Source: Desulfobaculum sp044987625 (GTDB taxonomy: Bacteria > Desulfobacterota > Desulfovibrionia > Desulfovibrionales > Desulfovibrionaceae). Taken from it: 64,000 bases of DNA. The notes under the pieces are model-generated. The model searched no databases. It had not been told where the DNA came from and saw nothing but the letters and a program-made list of their open reading frames with translations. The translations under genes and the position numbers were made by a program. The stretch spans positions 1 through 64,000 of the forward strand of contig NZ_JBJDSB010000002.1 in assembly GCF_044987625.1 (NCBI RefSeq), in the 5' to 3' direction. Shown one piece after another: positions 60,115 through 64,000 of the stretch; the stretch's first letter is position 1, and the number at the start of each line of letters is the position of its first letter.

Positions 60115-60450
60115 TTATTGGATGGTCGTGGTGGGGGACGGCGCGGAGTTGAGCGACTCCAAAAGCTGATCGCGCGAGGAGAGCAGGCTTTCGCGCAGTT
60201 CCAGCCGCTTTTGCGGGGACAGGCGCTTAAACTCCGGCTTGGAGGCAAGGTCCTCAAGCTGGGCCATTTCCTCTCGGATGCGGCGCAGGCGGGTTTGGAA
60301 CCTCGGCTCGCTATGCCAGAGTTTTGACGCGGCGTCGGCCAACTCCAAAAGCTCCGCGGATAGTTCCAGAAAGCTCTTGGGGTCGATTTCCTTGGCCCTG
60401 CGTCTGGCCTGAATGGTCTCGCGAATGCGCTGTTTGAACTTTTTGATCAT
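60115..60450 (-). CDS. Small coiled-coil protein
   Basis: A 111-residue hydrophilic protein, nearly all helix. It has a basic start (MIKKFKQRIRETIQARRRAK) and long charged heptads (RLRRIREEMAQLEDLASKPE). GAGGAG lies six bases before the ATG. It begins 18 bases after the zinc-ribbon membrane protein gene, so they are probably co-transcribed. Function unknown. Confidence 0.75.
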   Translation of the reverse strand: MIKKFKQRIRETIQARRRAKEIDPKSFLELSAELLELADAASKLWHSEPRFQTRLRRIREEMAQLEDLASKPEFKRLSPQKRLELRESLLSSRDQLLESLNSAPSPTTTIQ

Positions 60451-60468
60451 GGCCGCTCCTCGCCGGAA

Positions 60469-61656
60469 TTAGAACACGGGCTGCTGTCCCGGACCTGCGG
60501 CCAGAAGCACCGCCGTCACAAATGCCGTAAACAGGATAAACGGTATCCCAAGGGCAATGGTGACGCGGGTGTAGCTGGTTTCGTGCGCATGCTTGAGGCC
60601 GATAATGATAAGCCCAAGGTACCAAAACGACCCTGCAAGCGGCCCAATAAGCGGCACGGCGGCCAGCAGTGTGGGCGCGGATGCGTACGAGCAAACCCGG
60701 AACGTCGTGGTAAACCCGTTCTTGGCCGCCTTGAAGGGCATCAGGGCCAAGTGGGTAATACCCGATGTCACCATAATGCCGACGGCGAGGAGAATAGGCA
60801 AGACCATCACGAGCGCGGCAAGGGTCGCGGCGGTGGATGCGGACTCGACGTTATTGCTCTGCGGGAAGATATATGTCGTCAGGTCAAGGCCCATGGTCTG
60901 CCACGCCGTCTGGAAGTAGGCGGACAGCATCCCCGTGAGCATATAGAAGGCAAAGGGCCGCTTTTTGCCGGTATCAAGGGGCATGGTGGCAAAGAACAGG
61001 CGCGGGCTCAGGCAGATGCGCTTGATGGTTTCCGACAGGCCGTTGAAGAAGCCGTGCTCCTCCAGATGCTCAAAGGGCACGTCGATACGCGGGCGCTCGG
61101 CGTCGTGAGTGTCGCGCGGGGGCGGCATGTCGCCGGGGCGGCGCTCGTCTTCGGGGGCCATGTCCTCCAGTTTGGACCAGATGTCATCCGGCGCGTCCGG
61201 ACGGCGCTGGGGCTGGCCGGGCATGTGCGCATGGCCGGGGGCATGCATGCCTGCGCGGTCTGCCTCTTCTGGCGCTGTGGTGGGCGCTGTGGTGGGCGCT
61301 GCGGTGGGCGCGGCGTCATCAGATGCGGGGGCCGCTGGCGCGGCCTGTGTCGCCCCGTCTTCTGGCGTCCCGTCTTCGGGACGTGGCGTGCGGGGTGTGA
61401 CGTCCTGCGCCGGGGTCTCATGCGGCGTGGACGCGGCGCCGGTCTGGCTGGCCTCCGTGTGGGCGGCGGTGCTTTCCGGCTGGTGTGCGGCGGTTTCGGG
61501 CTCGGTCTCTTCCACGTCCTCCTCAAGGGTGAACTCAAGGGGGCGGAAGCGGAACTTGGTATGGCACTTGGGACAGGTTGCCATGACGGACTTGGATGGA
61601 ATCTTGTCGTCGGCAACGTCCCGGGCAAATTGGCATTCGGGGCAAATAATCTTCAT
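60469..61656 (-). CDS. MJ0042-type zinc ribbon protein with Yip1-like membrane domain
   Basis: A 395-residue protein. The N-terminal zinc ribbon has C5, C8, C28 and C31 (CPECQF, then CPKCHTKF), the MJ0042 pattern. A long proline/threonine/alanine-rich linker (about 45-165) follows. The C-terminal 200 residues contain about five helices of the Yip1 type (FKAAKNGFTTTFRVCSYASAPTLLAAVPLIGP). AAAGG lies seven bases before the ATG. The longer open frame crosses a region without a site. Role unknown; the linker contains short repeated TTAP units. Confidence 0.85.
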   Translation of the reverse strand: MKIICPECQFARDVADDKIPSKSVMATCPKCHTKFRFRPLEFTLEEDVEETEPETAAHQPESTAAHTEASQTGAASTPHETPAQDVTPRTPRPEDGTPEDGATQAAPAAPASDDAAPTAAPTTAPTTAPEEADRAGMHAPGHAHMPGQPQRRPDAPDDIWSKLEDMAPEDERRPGDMPPPRDTHDAERPRIDVPFEHLEEHGFFNGLSETIKRICLSPRLFFATMPLDTGKKRPFAFYMLTGMLSAYFQTAWQTMGLDLTTYIFPQSNNVESASTAATLAALVMVLPILLAVGIMVTSGITHLALMPFKAAKNGFTTTFRVCSYASAPTLLAAVPLIGPLAGSFWYLGLIIIGLKHAHETSYTRVTIALGIPFILFTAFVTAVLLAAGPGQQPVF

Positions 61657-61712
61657 GTAACAACCTTTCTTTTTTGTAGAACTTTGTATCCTACCGGGAA
61701 GGTGGTCCGGAA

Positions 61713-63008
61713 TCAACCCATGCTGGGCGCCTCCGGCGGGTGCGGTAAACGCAGAAATGCTGTGGGGCTGGCGGTTTGGGCCTCGTCCATGCAGTGGACG
61801 GGCATGCATGGGTAATCGCTGTGCAGACGGTGGGCAATGCCGCCGCCTGCTGCCGCGTCAAAGACGGCCAGCTTTTGCCGCAGGGCGGTGTCGTCCTTGA
61901 GCAGTCTGGAGAGGTGCAGAAGCGGCGCGCCGCAGGCAATGCCGACAGGGCCGCCAATGCCGTGCAGGCGCTCATGCACAGGGCGGACGTAGGTCAGGCC
62001 CGGCGTGCGGCGTACGGCGCGCAGTTGCAGGTCCGGCCAGAGGCCGTATCCCGTCAAAAAGGCTTCTTCGTCGGGAAACAGTGTGCGCCGGGGAAAGTAG
62101 TAGGCGTGGATGTCCGCGTTGTGGGCGGCGCGGACAAGGGCGCGCAAGGCGTGCCACCCCTGCGGGGTCCAGCGTTCGTCCGCGTCGGGCGTGAGCATCC
62201 AGTCCGTGGTGCAGGCGGCGAGGGCGGCGTTTCGCTGCGCGGCAAAGTCGCCGCCAAGGGGACGGGCAAGGTGGCGCACCGACGCAGCGCAAGGGAAGTC
62301 CACCGCCGGGGGCGCTGGCGCGTCCCAAACCACGATGACCTCATCCAGCCACGGGGGAAGCCCTGCGAAAAAGCCTTCAAGGCCGCTGTCGTGCGGGGAA
62401 AGAATAGCGGCGACGCCTATGGTCGGCTCCTGCGCCGGGGCGGGAGCTGCTGCGGCGTCGTGCAGGCGCGCGTCGGTCATGGTGCGCAGGAAGGCCGTCA
62501 GGGTATCGCGCTCGGCGCAGGGGGCGCTTGTCTCTCGCTTGGAAGGCTGGTTCTTTGGCGCGTGTGGCCGGTATTCGGGATTGACGCGGAAGAGGGCGGC
62601 GCTTGGCCCAACGCCGCAGGTGGTAAGGAGCATCAGATGCGCCCATGGCGAGGTGTCCACCAGCAGAGTGGACCGCGGAGAGCGGCGCAGGGCGTCCAAG
62701 GTGCCGTCACTCTCGTGCTGCCGCAGCCGTTCCGGCGTCATATCGACGATGACGAGGGACGCGCCGGGCGGAAGCGCGGCGTCGAGGCGGGTGGCGAAAT
62801 CCCCGGAGCCAAGGCCCAGCAGGACGACGGTGTCCTTGCCCGTGGCCTCCAGTTGGCGCAGGGTGGAGGCAATGTGCCGCGCGGCGGCGGTGGCATCCAA
62901 AGGCGCAGGGGCATGCGCCGCATGCGCCGCGCCAAGGCGGAAGGATAGAACTTCCTGCGTGTGGCGTTTAAACAGACGCCGAACTGGCGGAGTAAGGGGC
63001 GTTGGCAT
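61713..63008 (-). CDS. Two-domain protein with C-terminal family-2-like glycosyltransferase
   Basis: A 431-residue protein. The N-terminal part (about 50-170) has a Rossmann-like strand VVLLGLGSGDFATRLDAAL, as in SAM-dependent or nucleotide-binding folds. The C-terminal part (about 190-400) resembles GT2 enzymes: IGVAAILSPHDSGLEGFFAGLP, DEVIVVWD, and DWMLTPDADERW with the DxD motif. It may add a sugar to a cell-surface or flagellar target. It overlaps the upstream glycosyltransferase by 41 bases. The start has no clear ribosome-binding site. Confidence 0.75.
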   Translation of the reverse strand: MPTPLTPPVRRLFKRHTQEVLSFRLGAAHAAHAPAPLDATAAARHIASTLRQLEATGKDTVVLLGLGSGDFATRLDAALPPGASLVIVDMTPERLRQHESDGTLDALRRSPRSTLLVDTSPWAHLMLLTTCGVGPSAALFRVNPEYRPHAPKNQPSKRETSAPCAERDTLTAFLRTMTDARLHDAAAAPAPAQEPTIGVAAILSPHDSGLEGFFAGLPPWLDEVIVVWDAPAPPAVDFPCAASVRHLARPLGGDFAAQRNAALAACTTDWMLTPDADERWTPQGWHALRALVRAAHNADIHAYYFPRRTLFPDEEAFLTGYGLWPDLQLRAVRRTPGLTYVRPVHERLHGIGGPVGIACGAPLLHLSRLLKDDTALRQKLAVFDAAAGGGIAHRLHSDYPCMPVHCMDEAQTASPTAFLRLPHPPEAPSMG

Positions 63009-64000
63009 CAGTGGTGCGACGGTCCAGCAAATCCTGATACAGGGTTTCGAGGGCGCGGGTGACATGTTGCACACGGAAGTGCCGCACCGCCTTTTCCCTG
63101 CCCCCTGCACCCATGGTTCGGGCAAGGTCCGGGTCGGTCAATAGGCGCGCAATGGCAGCGGCGTAATCGTCTTCCGTGTTCACCACATAGCCTGTCACGC
63201 CGTCATCCACAAGCTCCAGCTGGGCATTGTCGCGCATGCCTTCGGCGGGGTGGGTGACCACAGGCAGTCCGGCGGCCATGGCCTCGGCAATGGAGAGGCC
63301 AAAGCTCTCCCCCGTGGCATTGGCGTGCGCAAGCACGCTGCATGAGCCATAAAATGCGGCAAGGTCGGCTTCCGTGACGGCGGGGCCGCAGTACTGCACG
63401 TGCTGGTCAAGGCCGCGCGCGGCAAACCAGTCGCGGACCTCGGGCGTTGCGCCAATGATGCGGTAGGTCGCGTCCGGCACGCGGCGCAGAAGCCGCGGCA
63501 GAAAGCGGTAGCCAAGGGGTGACCATTTGCCCGGGTCCGGGCGGGAGACACGGCCGGCGGTGTGGCCCGTCCAGTCGCGCGGGACGGGGTTGTCCACATA
63601 GAAGTCCGTGTCCACGGGGTTGTACAGCACCTGATAGCGCGGTGAGGCCGGGATGCCGTTGACCGTCCGGTAGCGCCACAGGCAAAAATGCGAGACGAAC
63701 AGGTGCCTGTCGATGATGGAGGCCTGCGGGCTGGGGTCGAATCGCCCAAAGACGTTGGTTTCCACCACGTGGGGGATTCCGGCAAGGGCGAGGGTGCGCA
63801 AAAAGCGCGGCTCGGGCCAGCCCGCGCGGTGGATATGCGCGATGTCCGGCCCAAGACGGCTGGTCAGGTCCAACAGGTCGCCGCCGACAAACACCTCAAC
63901 GCCCGCATCCTGCAACGCCCTGCGCCGGGGACCGTCCTCAAAGCTGTAGACAACGGGGGTAAAGCGTTCCCGGTCAAGGTGCGACACGAAAAGCTGCATC
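62968..64000 (-). CDS. Family-4 type glycosyltransferase (5' end outside the window)
   Basis: At least 343 residues of a GT-B glycosyltransferase. The C-terminal nucleotide-sugar site has ESFGLSIAEAMAAGLPVV (E-x7-E). LVDDGVTGYVV and a helical tail follow. The N-terminus is cut: the visible part starts MQLFVSHLDRERFTPVVYS, which normally follows a first strand and glycine loop, so the ATG at 63999 is probably internal. It likely transfers a sugar from a nucleotide donor in surface polysaccharide or glycoprotein synthesis, together with the next gene. Confidence 0.9.
   Translation of the reverse strand, partial: MQLFVSHLDRERFTPVVYSFEDGPRRRALQDAGVEVFVGGDLLDLTSRLGPDIAHIHRAGWPEPRFLRTLALAGIPHVVETNVFGRFDPSPQASIIDRHLFVSHFCLWRYRTVNGIPASPRYQVLYNPVDTDFYVDNPVPRDWTGHTAGRVSRPDPGKWSPLGYRFLPRLLRRVPDATYRIIGATPEVRDWFAARGLDQHVQYCGPAVTEADLAAFYGSCSVLAHANATGESFGLSIAEAMAAGLPVVTHPAEGMRDNAQLELVDDGVTGYVVNTEDDYAAAIARLLTDPDLARTMGAGGREKAVRHFRVQHVTRALETLYQDLLDRRTTDANAPYSASSASV

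Overview
The window is a high-GC (roughly 60-65 percent) bacterial chromosome segment. It most resembles the sulfate-reducing Desulfovibrionaceae. The clearest evidence is the siroheme-dependent heme operon (ahbC, hemB, ahbD and a siroheme decarboxylase subunit at 50818-54904). Supporting evidence is a 218-residue assimilatory-type sulfite reductase, bacteriohemerythrin, a CoA-disulfide-reductase-like FAD enzyme with rhodanese domain, and many cyclic-di-GMP and PAS sensor proteins. There is no insertion sequence, CRISPR array, tRNA or rRNA that I can recognise.

Layout. 1-3300: a 7-bp tandem repeat, an MBL-fold hydrolase, then an FAD oxidoreductase, a four-cluster ferredoxin and a thiamine-binding-type protein, ending in an 8-bp tandem repeat and a terminator. 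3300-7300: a hypothetical gene, a 700-bp empty stretch, an RRM RNA-binding protein, an orphan TRAP solute-binding protein and an MFS transporter. 7300-12600: a HisKA_2-type histidine kinase, a GGDEF-PilZ diguanylate cyclase and small unknown genes. 12600-13415: mainly a non-coding stretch rich in perfect hairpins and two terminators. 13400-19050: unknown genes, a MauE/DoxX-rhodanese pair, a TM2-type protein, hemerythrin and a membrane protein. 19040-28300: a minus-strand series of c-di-GMP proteins (MASE1-PAS-GGDEF, then SBP-PAS-GGDEF-EAL, a TPR protein, and a second SBP-PAS-GGDEF-EAL). It ends in two small coupled genes, one of which is read through an in-frame TGA. 28600-36400: the FAD/rhodanese enzyme, rhomboid protease, FxsA, a CI/S24 repressor, an M32 carboxypeptidase and a MarC protein. 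36500-46400: a 1450-residue FecR-NIDO-RTX surface protein, a receiver-TPR-PilZ protein and a very large sensor kinase. 46500-50050: small membrane proteins with a repeated two-helix module, a LysE transporter and a PilZ protein. 50100-55100: rpe and the heme operon. 55200-64000: a GGDEF-EAL protein, the sulfite reductase, a lipoprotein, a zinc-ribbon membrane protein and two glycosyltransferases, the last cut by the window edge.

How it fits together. Five genes make, break or sense c-di-GMP through GGDEF/EAL domains, and two more carry PilZ without GGDEF. The RTX protein beside a receiver-PilZ protein and a multi-PAS kinase suggests regulated surface adhesion, but that link is inferred. In the heme operon, HemB makes porphobilinogen, the AhbA/B-type subunit decarboxylates siroheme, AhbC removes acetates and AhbD forms heme b.

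Most interesting: the small Lar-like zinc-ribbon gene at 19194-19445 with an in-frame TGA. Strong coding signal continues after the TGA, a SECIS-like hairpin follows it at the right distance, and the gene's end overlaps the next start by ATGA. It is either a new selenoprotein or a very recent nonsense mutation. Second is the duplicated, apparently recombined two-helix module at 48624-49557.
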